The notes beneath the pieces are model-generated. The model saw only the letters and a list, made by a program, of their open reading frames with translations. It was not told the origin of the DNA and ran no database searches. A stretch of DNA of 61,421 nt from Actinokineospora auranticolor (lineage in GTDB: Bacteria > Actinomycetota > Actinomycetes > Mycobacteriales > Pseudonocardiaceae): assembly GCF_002934265.1 (NCBI RefSeq), contig NZ_PTIX01000036.1, forward strand, positions 1 to 61,421, given 5' to 3'. This document shows, in pieces, positions 42,584-51,228 of the stretch; within the stretch, counting starts at the first letter, position 1; each line of letters opens with the position of its first letter. Made by a program: the position numbers and the translations under genes.

Positions 42584-43099
42584 TTATTCCCCGGGGTACA
42601 GCGCGACGTAGACGGCGGTGCGCTCGGCGCCGGGGGTGGCGGGCCGCTCGGCGTACTCGTCGAGCAGGGCGCCGATGCGGTCCATCAGCTCGGCGCGGCC
42701 CGCGGCGTCGACCTGCACGACGAGGCGGGTCTGGTCGAGCGCGCCGAGGCCCGAGCCGGAGATCTCGTTGAGGTACGCCTGCAGCATCGCCTCGGCGATG
42801 CTCTGGTCGGGGTCGGGTCCGAGGTTCAGCCGCCAGGAGAGCCCGGTGCTCAGGTACGGGATCTCCTTGGCGCCCCGGTTGCCGCGGCGCACGGGCTGCG
42901 GCTCCAGGAAACCGGCCGCGACCAGCTTGCGGACGTGATGCAGCGTGGTCGCCGGGTCCTTGTCCAGGTGCTCGGCGATCTCCTTGTTGGTCAACGGCCG
43001 CCGGTACGCCAGTCGGATGATCCGCAGCCGCACCGACGACGCCAGCGCCTCCAACTCCGCGGGCGAGGCGGCGCGGCGACCCGGTCGAGGCGTGTTCAC
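42584..43099 (-). CDS. ArsR-like winged-helix transcriptional regulator
   Basis: A 171-residue regulator. The winged helix covers about residues 12-75 (ELEALASSVRLRIIRLAYRR, then TNKEIAEHLDKDPATTLHHV). A C-terminal ligand or dimerisation domain follows (LGPDPDQSIAEAMLQAYLNE, then TRLVVQVDAAGRAELMDRIG). There is no metal-binding cysteine motif in the recognition helix, so it is not a classical metal sensor. The GTG at 43099 begins NTPRPGRRAAS. It is divergent from an MFS transporter gene, its likely target, which is now a pseudogene; the regulator itself appears intact. Confidence 0.85.
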   Translation of the reverse strand: MNTPRPGRRAASPAELEALASSVRLRIIRLAYRRPLTNKEIAEHLDKDPATTLHHVRKLVAAGFLEPQPVRRGNRGAKEIPYLSTGLSWRLNLGPDPDQSIAEAMLQAYLNEISGSGLGALDQTRLVVQVDAAGRAELMDRIGALLDEYAERPATPGAERTAVYVALYPGE

Positions 43100-43167
43100 A
43101 CCCACAAGGGTAAAGCCGAGGACTAAGTGATTGACAGCTTCCAATCACTCGACGCATCCTGAGTCCC

Positions 43168-43640
43168 GTGACGACCTCACTGCGCACCCACCAGGACTTC
43201 CGACGCCTCTGGATCGGCGACACGATCGCCCAGTTCGGCTACTTCGTCGGCCACCTCGCCCGGCCGCTGCTCGCGGTCGGGGCGCTGCAAGCGAGCGCGG
43301 CCAAGATGGGGCTGCGCACCGCGGTGGGGTGTGGCTTTGTTCGTGGTGGGCGTCCTCGTCATCAACTTCAGCGCCGTCATCTACAACGTGGCCCAGATCA
43401 GCTACCGCCAACGCGTCTGCCCCGACCACCTCCTGGGCCGTATGAACGCCAACATCCGCTGGACCGTCAGGGGAACCATGCCCTTGGGGGCCCTGCTCGG
43501 CGGGGCACTGGCTACCTGGCTCGGAATCCGCCCCACCCTGTGGATTTGCGTCGCGGGTTGGGTCGCCGCCTGTCTCTGGACCGCTCCGCTGCTCAAACCC
43601 GACGAAACCCACGCCACCCTCGAACCCCGATCAACCACTC
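43168..43640 (+). pseudogene. MFS transporter, internally deleted and frameshifted
   Basis: The first ~48 codons encode a normal MFS N terminus (SLRTHQDFRRLWIGDTIAQF, and LARPLLAVGALQASAAKMG). At about 43315 the frame changes by one and the sequence resumes near the transporter C terminus (LFVVGVLVINFSAVIYNVAQ, MNANIRWTVRGTMPLGALLG, PTLWICVAGWVAACLWTAPL). A typical member has about 400-420 residues, so roughly 260-280 central residues, including most membrane helices, have been lost. The open frame continues to 43867 through Pro/Thr-rich sequence with no resemblance to a protein. It can no longer make a transporter. Confidence 0.85.
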
Positions 43641-44638
43641 CAGCAACAGAGAACCAGCCCCTCCACCAACCCTGCAAAGGAGCCGCGCCCTCCACCGCAA
43701 TCAAAGCCCCGCCCTCACACCGACATCCACACGACACTCCAAATCCGCCCCGACAAACAGAACCCACCACACCGAGAGAAGCGCCCATGACAAAGGCACC
43801 GCCCACTTCACCCACCACAACCCCACCCCGAAGAGAACCGAGGCTGCCTCGCACCAAACCGCCTTAACCAAGCGGCCCTTGGTCGACTCAGCCCAGGACC
43901 GGTGGCGACGAGCGGCCCACAACCGGGGCCATCGGCCTCGGCCAACTCATCGACGGGAGACCCATCACCAGCCACCACCGCATCCGCGCCTGCGCCACGA
44001 TGCCTGGCCCGTATTCAGCGCTGGACCAGGCAGGTACTCGAGCCTCCGCTCGATCCGCACTGGCGCGGTTCAGGTAGAACGCATCCAGTGCAACCGTCGC
44101 GTGCCGCCCACACGCCACCGCCCGCCATCACCTCTTGCAGGCTGGTTGGCAGCACGCTCCAGTTGCACAGCAAGGTGGCGCTCTCACCTGACCGCCTGGA
44201 CAGGCGGCTGTCCTTCGCCGGGTTCATACCGCCAGCGCCGGGTTCCGCCGGACCAGCCGGGTGTGCCTGCCCTGAACCACCTTCGACACCAGGTTCGGCC
44301 TTCACACCATCCTTGCACTCACCCAGCAGTGCCAAGAGTCAACAATTGCTCGATTGGTGGTCCGACGAACTGATGCTCGGCGGACCGAGGCCTGAGGACC
44401 GTGGTCCGACCGCCGCGGGCTTGCTGATGGCCGGCTCGGTCGGTGATTCGGTGGTGGTGAGCCCTTTCGAGTACCTGCCGCATGGTGGCGGGTGCGCTCG
44501 ATCGTGGCTCAGATGCCGCCAAGTCCCTGAATGGACCGTGATCCACAGTCGCTGCTTGCGATTCTCGGCCCGCTGCGGGGTTTCGGTGATCCTGCTGGCC
44601 GCTGCCCTGATCTCGCGGCAGAGTCTGGCGCGCGGATG
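43641..44638. other. Coding-poor region, no gene recognised
   Basis: About 1 kb in which open frames exist on both strands but carry Pro/Ser/His-rich, unstructured translations typical of GC-rich non-coding DNA. Base composition is more mixed than in the flanking genes, with A-rich CCACCACACC-type runs at 43650-43860. No terminal inverted repeats or transposase motifs could be identified. It is probably decayed DNA continuing from the MFS pseudogene. Confidence 0.5.
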
Positions 44639-45232
44639 CTAGGCCGTCCGGGGTGGTGGGGTCTTCTGCCACGCCTGGCCGAAGTGGCGGATCAGTGGTG
44701 GGTAGACGATCAGGTGTCGGAAGGGGGCGATGGCTTTCATGTACGCCCATCCGAGTGTGCCGTTCGGTTTGACCAGTACGGCCATCTGGCCCCGGTAGCC
44801 GCCGGTGCCGTCGGGAACCCAGGCGAGGTGCATGACCGCGTGCACGGTCCGGTTGGCGACCTCCGCTGCCCATTCGGTCTCGGTCAGGTAGACGGAAGTG
44901 AAGGGGCGGTTGGGGAACACCGGTCCGGGTGGGGCGGCCAGCAGGTCGGCGGGCAGCCGTTCGCGGAGGGTCTCCACTCGGGTGCCGAGGCCGGAGTTCG
45001 GGGCGTCCCAGCCGAACCACGCGCCCAGTTTGCGGCGGATCGCGACCAGGGCGCGGGCGGCCCGGGACGGGGTGTCGGCGGAGTCGCGGTTGGCGGCGAG
45101 GTGTACCAGGCGGGGGAAATCCTCGACGCCGCCCGGAGTGGGTAGCGCCCAGACGTCTTCGAGGTGGAAGTCGGGGGCTATCTCGTGGATGCGCCATGGC
45201 CGCTGGGTGTGCGCGGTGTTGGGGAGCCTCAT
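44639..45232 (-). CDS. DUF2867-domain protein
   Basis: A 197-residue protein. The opening MRLPNTAHTQRPWRIHEIAP and DFHLEDVWALPTPGGVEDFP fit the DUF2867 family, as does the C-terminal block WAYMKAIAPFRHLIVYPPLI. It is soluble, with no signal peptide. Family members are often fused to or placed near NAD(P)-binding SDR proteins; none is adjacent here. ATG at 45232 follows GACGGAG. It stands alone between two coding-poor stretches. The 514 bases from 45233 to the dapF stop hold no gene that I recognise. Confidence 0.75.
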   Translation of the reverse strand: MRLPNTAHTQRPWRIHEIAPDFHLEDVWALPTPGGVEDFPRLVHLAANRDSADTPSRAARALVAIRRKLGAWFGWDAPNSGLGTRVETLRERLPADLLAAPPGPVFPNRPFTSVYLTETEWAAEVANRTVHAVMHLAWVPDGTGGYRGQMAVLVKPNGTLGWAYMKAIAPFRHLIVYPPLIRHFGQAWQKTPPPRTA

Positions 45233-45746
45233 GCCGTTGTCTCCGTCTGCTCGGTGAGAGTTCGCCGGTGCACGGAAACCGGGGGACCCGGACGACTCAG
45301 CTCCTGGCGAACGACGGGGACCGTCAGCAGACCGTCTTGCAGCGGGCAGCCCCGAAACCCACCGTACTCGCCTCGACATCTCGACGGTGCCAAGTGGACG
45401 TACGGCATCGGCCAGTCAGACGTGCTGTCCGGCTCTTCGGGGCGGTGTCCGGTCCGCTTTGGATGTTGGGCGGATCCGCCGCGAAACCAGACAGACCAAC
45501 GTGATCCATCGGACAGGCCAGTCGGGTTCGGGCGCCTTTCCGGGCAACGCAAGGGAAGACCCGGCCAGGTGAGAGAGGGTGATGGCAAGGCTCTGAGACA
45601 GAGAGGTTCGGCCTAGGAGATTGCGTCCAGACTCGGCAATTGGTTCGTCGGGTGGGCGCAGGCATCGATATGCCTTGGGCCGTGTTGGGTCCGAGGTCGG
45701 AGCGTTGGGGCGGAGCAGTCGGGGAGGTGGTGTTGGCGGGACTCGG

Positions 45747-46592
45747 TCAGGCGTGGGTGATCCACCAGTCGTCGGTCAGGGTGCCTTGGGCGACGAAGAC
45801 GGCGGGGCCGGTGAGGGTGCTCGTGGTGGGGGTGATGGTGACCTGCACGGTGCCGCCGGGGATGTGGACGGTCACCGAGCCCGTGGCGTGGTCGCGCGCG
45901 TCCAGGTAGGCCGCCGCGGCGGCGACCGTGCCGGTGCCGCAGGAGCGGGTCTCGCCGACGCCGCGTTCGTGGACGCGCATGCGGATCTCGTCGGGGGCGA
46001 CGGGTTCGACGAACTCGAGGTTCACGCCTCGGGGGAACACCTCGGGGTCGAAGCCGGGCTGCCTGGTCAGGTCCAGGTCGGCGACGCCCTCGACGACGCA
46101 GGCCAGGTGGGGGTTGCCCACGTCGATGCCCAGGCCCGGGTACCGGGCGTCGCCGACGGTGGTCTCCGAGCGGCCGGTGACCCGGACCGGGCCCATGTTC
46201 ACCGTGACGGTGCCGTCGGCGTTCACCGTGGCGGGGCGCATGCCGCCCCGGGTGGCGATCGGGATCTCCACGACCTCGCCGGGGGCGGACGGGACCAGGG
46301 CGGCGTCGTGCAGGTAGCGGGCGAAGACGCGCACGCCGTTGCCGCACATCTCGGCTCGGGAGCCGTCGGCGTTGCGGTAGTCCATGAACCAGGTGTCGCC
46401 GTCGAGGCCTGCGGGGGCGTCGGGGACGTGGCGGGTCCGCACGACCCGGAGGACGCCGTCGGCGCCGAGACCCCGCCTGCGGTCGCAGAGGGCGCGCACG
46501 CGGGAGTCGGTCAGGTCCAGGTCGCCGTCTGGGTCGGGCAGCACCACGAAATCGTTCTCGGTGCCGTGTGCCTTGAGGAACGCGATCGCCAC
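45747..46592 (-). CDS. dapF: Diaminopimelate epimerase
   Basis: A 281-residue PLP-independent epimerase that converts LL- to meso-diaminopimelate for lysine and peptidoglycan synthesis. Two catalytic cysteines are visible, in FMDYRNADGSRAEMCGNGVR (about residue 89) and in TRSCGTGTVAAAAA (about residue 220). The N-terminal IAFLKAHGTENDFVVLPDPD is the family signature. The GTG start at 46592 is 48 bases after miaA on the same strand. The linkage miaA-dapF-hflX is conserved in actinobacteria; here about 3.2 kb of extra DNA separates dapF from hflX. Confidence 0.95.
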   Translation of the reverse strand: MAIAFLKAHGTENDFVVLPDPDGDLDLTDSRVRALCDRRRGLGADGVLRVVRTRHVPDAPAGLDGDTWFMDYRNADGSRAEMCGNGVRVFARYLHDAALVPSAPGEVVEIPIATRGGMRPATVNADGTVTVNMGPVRVTGRSETTVGDARYPGLGIDVGNPHLACVVEGVADLDLTRQPGFDPEVFPRGVNLEFVEPVAPDEIRMRVHERGVGETRSCGTGTVAAAAAYLDARDHATGSVTVHIPGGTVQVTITPTTSTLTGPAVFVAQGTLTDDWWITHA

Positions 46593-46640
46593 GGCACCAG
46601 GCTACTGGCGCTCCCACCTCGACGGACACGGACCACGGCG

Positions 46641-47555
46641 CTAGCCGGGCGTGGTGACGCGGGTCAGCGCGAGCGCGGCGTCGACGAGGTCGGGGCGGGC
46701 GGCGTCCAGCCACGCGATGCGGTGGTCGCGGCGGAACCAGGAGCGTTGGCGGCGGACGAAGCGCCGGGTGGCCCTGGCTGTGTCGTTCGCCGCCACGGTG
46801 AGGTCACCGTCGGTGTCCAACGCGGTGAGGACCTGTTGGTAGCCGAGGGCGCGCGCCGCCGTCTTGCCGTCGCGGAGGCCGTGGGTGGTGAGGGCGCGGA
46901 CCTCGTCGACCAGGCCGTCGGCGAACATGCGGGTGACGCGCAGGTCGACGCGGGCGTCGAGGTCGCCGTTGGGGCGGTCGAGGCCGACCATGACCATGCC
47001 GTAGCGGGCGGGTCCGGGTCGGGGCATGGTCGCGGAGAACGGGCGACCGGTCAGCTCGATGACCTCCAGTGCCCGCACGACGCGGCGGCCGTTGGTGGGG
47101 AGCACCGCCTCGGCGGCGACCGGGTCCAGTTCGGTCAGGCGCGCGTGCAGCGGGGCCGGGCCGACCTCGGCGAGTTCGGCTTCCAGACGGCCGCGGATGG
47201 CCGGGTCGGTACCGGGGAACTCCAGGTCGTCCACCACGGCCTGCACGTACAGCCCCGAGCCGCCCACCAGCACGGGGACGCGCCCCCTGGCCAGCACGTC
47301 CTCGATCGCCGCGCGGGCGTCGCGCTGGTAGGCCGCGACCGAGGCCGTCTCGCGCACGTCCAGCACGTCCAGGAGGTGGTGCGCGACACCGCGCCGTTCG
47401 ACCTGGGTGATCTTGGCGGTGCCGATGTCCATGCCCCGGTAGAGCTGCATGGCGTCCGCGTTGACGACCTCGCCGCCCAGCCGTTCGGCCAGGGCGACGC
47501 CGAGGTCGGACTTGCCGGTGGCGGTGGGGCCGACCACGGCGACCGCGAGGCTCAC
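46641..47555 (-). CDS. miaA: tRNA dimethylallyltransferase
   Basis: A 304-residue enzyme that transfers the dimethylallyl group to A37 of tRNAs reading U-starting codons. The P-loop is VVGPTATGKSDLGVALAERL (residues 7-26), followed by VNADAMQLYRGMDIGTAKI and GGSGLYVQAVVDDLEFPGTD. The Arg-rich C-terminal RRQRSWFRRDHRIAWLDA completes the family pattern. The GTG start overlaps the stop of the LigB-like gene by four bases (GTGA). It works upstream of MiaB, which is encoded at 51720-53183. Confidence 0.95.
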   Translation of the reverse strand: MSLAVAVVGPTATGKSDLGVALAERLGGEVVNADAMQLYRGMDIGTAKITQVERRGVAHHLLDVLDVRETASVAAYQRDARAAIEDVLARGRVPVLVGGSGLYVQAVVDDLEFPGTDPAIRGRLEAELAEVGPAPLHARLTELDPVAAEAVLPTNGRRVVRALEVIELTGRPFSATMPRPGPARYGMVMVGLDRPNGDLDARVDLRVTRMFADGLVDEVRALTTHGLRDGKTAARALGYQQVLTALDTDGDLTVAANDTARATRRFVRRQRSWFRRDHRIAWLDAARPDLVDAALALTRVTTPG

Positions 47556-48271
47556 CCGGCCACCCAGGTCGCGAAGTGGTAGGCCACGCCGAACGGGACC
47601 GACATCCGCGCCTCGGCGCGCCAGTCCCCGCCGGTGGCGCGCACGGCACCCGCCAGCACCTGCCAGGGCGCGCGGCCCGCGGCGCCCAGCTCGGCGGCGA
47701 GGTCGGGGTCCAGCGCGGACAGGGCGTCGAGGTCGACGGCCGCCAGTGCCTTGGCCACGGTGTCGTCGAAGTCGCCCGCGCGGTCGTCCGGTCGGCCGAC
47801 GGCGCGCTCACCGTGGCGGTGCGACCCGTCACCGAGGACGAGCAGGCCGACCGGGTCGTCGCCCGCCAGCTCCGCGGCCAACTCGGCGCCCAACGCCGCG
47901 CAGTCGGCGGGCGGCAGGTCGAATGGCACTATCCGGACAGTCACGTCGCCCGCGCCCACCTCCGCGCGCAACCACCCGGCGACCAGGGCGGGCAGGGGCA
48001 GGTCGGGGTCGGCGAACGCCAGGTCGGCCGACGCGCCGAGGCCGACGCGCACGTCGACGCCGTAGCCGCGGAACGTGCCGGCCACCTCCGGGCCGAAAAG
48101 TCCTGGTCGCGCGCCCGCGCCGACTACGCACCACCGGGGGGTGGCTTCGGCGAGGGCTCGGGCCGCGGCCACGCACCCGGCGCGCACGGCGTCCGCGTCC
48201 CGGTCGCCTCCGCCGGTCAGTTCCGGCACGATCAGGGGGGGATGCGGCAACACGGCGGCACGGCGGATCAC
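47552..48271 (-). CDS. LigB-like class III extradiol dioxygenase-fold protein
   Basis: A 239-residue protein with the N-terminal pattern MIRRAAVLPHPPLIVPELTG of the LigB/class III extradiol dioxygenase fold and a central VGLLVLGDGSHRHGERAVG block (histidines about residues 150-156). Genes of this type sit beside miaA throughout actinobacteria (the position of Rv2728c in M. tuberculosis, from memory), suggesting a link to tRNA modification or dimethylallyl metabolism rather than aromatic degradation. The GTG start at 48271 begins a 4-base-coupled pair with miaA. Enzymatic activity is unproven. Confidence 0.78.
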   Translation of the reverse strand: MIRRAAVLPHPPLIVPELTGGGDRDADAVRAGCVAAARALAEATPRWCVVGAGARPGLFGPEVAGTFRGYGVDVRVGLGASADLAFADPDLPLPALVAGWLRAEVGAGDVTVRIVPFDLPPADCAALGAELAAELAGDDPVGLLVLGDGSHRHGERAVGRPDDRAGDFDDTVAKALAAVDLDALSALDPDLAAELGAAGRAPWQVLAGAVRATGGDWRAEARMSVPFGVAYHFATWVAG

Positions 48272-48508
48272 GACGCGAGATTACTGTCCGTCGACAATCT
48301 TGGCGTCGGCGGCCCACGGACCCCACCTTTTGCGGCACCATGATGACCATTGCGGCTCTCCGGAGTACCCACGCGCGCCGTGACCTGTTTGAATGCGCGC
48401 GGGTACCACGGAAGTCGCGCGGCCTGTACGGGCCGTACGCACAGTGCTGGGCCCCACGTGAGTGGGGCGCCCGCGTGGACGCGGGCACGCAGGCAGGAGG
48501 AATCGGCC

Positions 48509-50050
48509 ATGACGGACAACGACGAGCGCGCCGAGGCAGCGGTGGAATCGGCAGTGGTGGAACCCGCGGCCGCGGAGCCGGAGGCCGGTACCCCGGTCCC
48601 GGAGGAGGCCCCGGCAGCGGTTGCCGAGCAGGAACCGCCTGCCACCCCGGACGCGACGCCCGCCGACACGGCCCCGTCACCCACTTCGGACGCGACGCCA
48701 GCCGACGCGGCTCCGGTACCCACCCCGGACGCGACACCCGCCGACGCGGCTCCGTCACCCAGTCCGGTCGCGGTCACCCGGGCCGCGGCGCCCGCCGCCG
48801 CGCCGGAGACCGCCCCGCACGTGGCCGCGGCGTCCACCGACCCGGGTCGCTGGGGCCGGGTCGACGCGGACGGCACCGTCTACGTGCGCACCGCCGACGG
48901 CGAGCGCGCGGTCGGGTCGTGGCAGGCCGGTGAGCCCGAGGAGGGCTTGGCGCACTTCGCGCGCCGCTTCGACGACATCCGCACCGAGGTGGAGCTGCTG
49001 GCGTCCCGGCTGGCGTCGGGCTCCGGCGATCCGAAGCAGGCCGCGACCAACGCCCGGCACATCAAGGACTCGCTGGCCGAGGCGCACGTGGTCGGTGACC
49101 TCGTCGGGCTGGAGGCGCGCATCGACCAGGTGCTGGCCGGGGCGTCGGAGGCCATCGATCGGGTGAAGCACGCCCGCGAGGAGGCCAGGACGGCGTCGGT
49201 CGCGCGCAAGCAGGAGCTGGTCGAGGAGGCGGAGAAGCTCGCCGAGGAGTCCACGCAGTGGAAGGTCGCGGGCGACCGGCTGCGCGGCATCCTGGACGAG
49301 TGGAAGACGATCAAGGGCGTCGACCGCAAGACCGACGAGCAGCTGTGGCGCCGGTTCTCCAAGGCCCGCGACACGTTCAACCGCAGGCGCGGGTCGCACT
49401 TCGCCGACCTCGACCGCCAGCGCGCCACCGCCAAGACCCGCAAGCAGGAGCTGGTGGAGGAGGCCGAGCGCCTCTCCGAGTCCGACGACTGGGGTCACAC
49501 GGCGGGCCGGTACAAGGAACTGATGCTGGAGTGGAAGGCGGCGGGCCGCGCGCCCAAGGACGCCGACGACGCGCTCTGGCAGCGGTTCCGGGCCGCCCAG
49601 GACGCCTTCTTCTCGCGCCGCTCCTCGGTGTTCGACGAGCGCGACGCCGAGTTCGCGGACAACGCGAAGAAGAAGGAAGAGCTGCTGACCGAGGCCGAGA
49701 AGATCAACCCCCAGGGCGACCTGGACGGCGCCAGGGCCCACCTGCACCGCATCCAGGAGCGCTGGGAGGAGATCGGCAAGGTCCCGCGCGAGCGCATCCG
49801 GGAGCTGGAGGGCAGGCTCCGCTCGGTGGAGGAGAAGGTCCGCGCCGCGGGCGACGCCCAGTGGCGCCGCACCGACCCGGAGGCCGAGGCCCGAGCCGCC
49901 CAGTTCCGCGAGCGGGTGCAGCAGTTCGAGGCCCAGGCCGCCAAGGCCCGCGCCGCAGGCGACAAGCGGCGGGCCGAGCAGGCCGAGGCCCAGGCCGCCC
50001 AGTGGCGCGAGTGGCTGGCGGCGGCGGAACAGGCCGTGGCCACCCGCTGA
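48509..50050 (+). CDS. DUF349-repeat protein with Ala/Pro-rich N terminus
   Basis: A 513-residue cytoplasmic protein. Residues ~1-110 are disordered and Ala/Pro/Glu-rich, with three near-identical DATPADxAPxPT repeats at about 48650-48770. After a short domain (RWGRVDADGTVYVRTADGER, then LAHFARRFDDIRTEVELLAS), several DUF349 helical repeats follow (EWKTIKGVDRKTDEQLWRRF, EWKAAGRAPKDADDALWQRF, and ERWEEIGKVPRERIRELEGR), ending in a Glu/Arg/Ala coiled coil. The start follows a perfect AGGAGG at 48495-48500. The gene is a standard neighbour of miaB/miaA in actinobacteria; its role is unknown. Confidence 0.88.
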   Translation: MTDNDERAEAAVESAVVEPAAAEPEAGTPVPEEAPAAVAEQEPPATPDATPADTAPSPTSDATPADAAPVPTPDATPADAAPSPSPVAVTRAAAPAAAPETAPHVAAASTDPGRWGRVDADGTVYVRTADGERAVGSWQAGEPEEGLAHFARRFDDIRTEVELLASRLASGSGDPKQAATNARHIKDSLAEAHVVGDLVGLEARIDQVLAGASEAIDRVKHAREEARTASVARKQELVEEAEKLAEESTQWKVAGDRLRGILDEWKTIKGVDRKTDEQLWRRFSKARDTFNRRRGSHFADLDRQRATAKTRKQELVEEAERLSESDDWGHTAGRYKELMLEWKAAGRAPKDADDALWQRFRAAQDAFFSRRSSVFDERDAEFADNAKKKEELLTEAEKINPQGDLDGARAHLHRIQERWEEIGKVPRERIRELEGRLRSVEEKVRAAGDAQWRRTDPEAEARAAQFRERVQQFEAQAAKARAAGDKRRAEQAEAQAAQWREWLAAAEQAVATR

Positions 50051-50066
50051 CGAACGATTAGAGGTG

Positions 50067-50110
50067 ACACCGGTGGCCCCCGCCGAAGTTCAGGCGGGGG
50101 TCACCGGTGT
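50067..50110. terminator. Terminator after the DUF349 gene
   Basis: ACACCGGTG...CCCCCGCC and GGCGGGGG...CACCGGTGT form a long, nearly perfect stem (one mismatch) around a 9-base loop, 16 bases after the stop codon and just ahead of the CRISPR-like array. Confidence 0.8.
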
Positions 50111-50171
50111 ATCGGGCTGCCGTGATCGAGAAACGCCGCTACGGCCGGAAGACCCGCAGGTCAGCAAGCTA

Positions 50172-50790
50172 TGGTGCCCGCACACGCGGGGATGGCCCCT
50201 GCTGCTCTAACGCGGCGCGAGCGTGCAGTGATGGTCCCCGCACACGCCGGGATGGCCCGGAATACGCGTCCGGCGCAAGCCCGACCCGGAATGGTCCCCG
50301 GACACGCGAGGATGGCCCGCCGTCGACCAGGTCCGCTGCGAGACGTTCCTGGTGGTCACCGCACACGCGGGGTGGCCCGACCGTCACCATCGCGGCCAGT
50401 GCGACGGTGGTGTGGTCCCGCACACGCGGGGATGGCCCGCCGTGCCGCGCGGCAGCAGCCTCTTGATGGTGTGGTCCCCGCACTTGCGGGGATGGCCCTG
50501 GGTTCCGTCCAGCGCCCTCCATTCGGTCACGATGGTCCCCCGCGCATGCGGGGATGGCCTGTAGCGGATGTCGTCGAGCCGTTCTTCGGTGGCACGGTCC
50601 CCGCACACGCGGGGATGACTCGGCTCGGTAGAGCGCGTGGCCGACGAGCTACATGTGCTCTCCGCACACCGTGGGGATCGTCCCGCGTGCGCAGGGGCGC
50701 CCCCAGCCCACTGAGCGGCCCCCGCCGCACAACGGGGTGGCCTATCCCCTCCTCAACCGCCGCCGATCCGTTCACGCGAGGATGGTCCGG
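50172..50790 (+). CRISPR. Degenerate type I-E-like CRISPR array, no cas genes nearby
   Basis: Eleven copies of a 27-29-base palindromic repeat of the form TGGTCCCCGCACACGCGGGG + ATGGCCCG occur at about 50172, 50232, 50292, 50353, 50413, 50472, 50533, 50594, 50654, 50716 and 50763. The period is 59-62 bases up to the last copy, and the non-repeat segments between them, about 32-33 bases, are all different. The form matches actinobacterial type I-E repeats. Almost every repeat carries substitutions or small indels, and the last three are badly eroded. No Cas protein is encoded in this window. The DNA between the array and the membrane-protein gene (to 51228) holds only the repeats described separately. 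Confidence 0.9.
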
Positions 50791-51034
50791 TCTCCAACCC
50801 ACGCGGCTCACCTGGACGTGATCGCCGAGGGCCTCGTACACAGCAAGGTGCTCGCCGGGAACGGCGCAGTCGTCCCTGCGCGCGCAATGCTGATGCCCAA
50901 TGGGTGGTTGTTTGCGCTTGGCCGCAGGTGGCGAAGTCGGTCCGCAGAACGGGTACTGCGCGCACTTCGGCCACCATCTCCCAGCTCACAGGCACCGCCT
51001 GTGCCCGCGGTCGCGCAGTTTTTCGCCCCCACGC

Positions 51035-51145
51035 GAGTTATCCACATGCTCCGAACTCGTCCACAGGATTCCGCCGCCCCTTCTCGGACACCCCCTCCCC
51101 GATAAACTGGAGCAGGGCTGTCCCCCCAGAGGAGGGCGGGGGCTG
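51035..51145 (-). repeat. Dispersed ~115-bp repeat, copy 1
   Basis: The reverse complement matches 61219-61332. The 39 bases at 51107-51145 are identical to 61219-61257, and similarity continues for about 75 bases, including AATCCTGTGGAC and GCATGTGGATAAC versus GCATGTGTATAAC. It contains a perfect DnaA-type TTATCCACA at 51039-51047 and a CCCCC/GGGGGG hairpin in the identical part. Both copies are in non-coding DNA. Confidence 0.8.
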
Positions 51146-51179
51146 CGCTCTTGGGCGGGGGCTGCGCTCTTGGGCGGGG
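51134..51179. repeat. 19-bp tandem repeat, about 2.4 copies
   Basis: The unit GGGCGGGGGCTGCGCTCTT occurs twice exactly (51134-51152, 51153-51171), followed by a partial third copy to 51179. It overlaps the outer edge of the dispersed repeat. Confidence 0.85.
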
Positions 51180-51228
51180 TGGGCAGCAGAGGCTGCTTGA
51201 GGGTGGAGCCGCCGTCGCGGGGGGCGGA

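Noticed and set aside
42477..43223. N-terminal extension of hflX through the adjacent regulator gene
   Set aside because: The extension overlaps the regulator in another frame and is Arg/Gly-rich, while the GTG at 42476 gives a normal HflX.
43902..44642. 246-codon open frame in the coding-poor region
   Set aside because: Ser/Pro-rich translation without domains, no ribosome-binding site, and overlapping equally open frames on the other strand.
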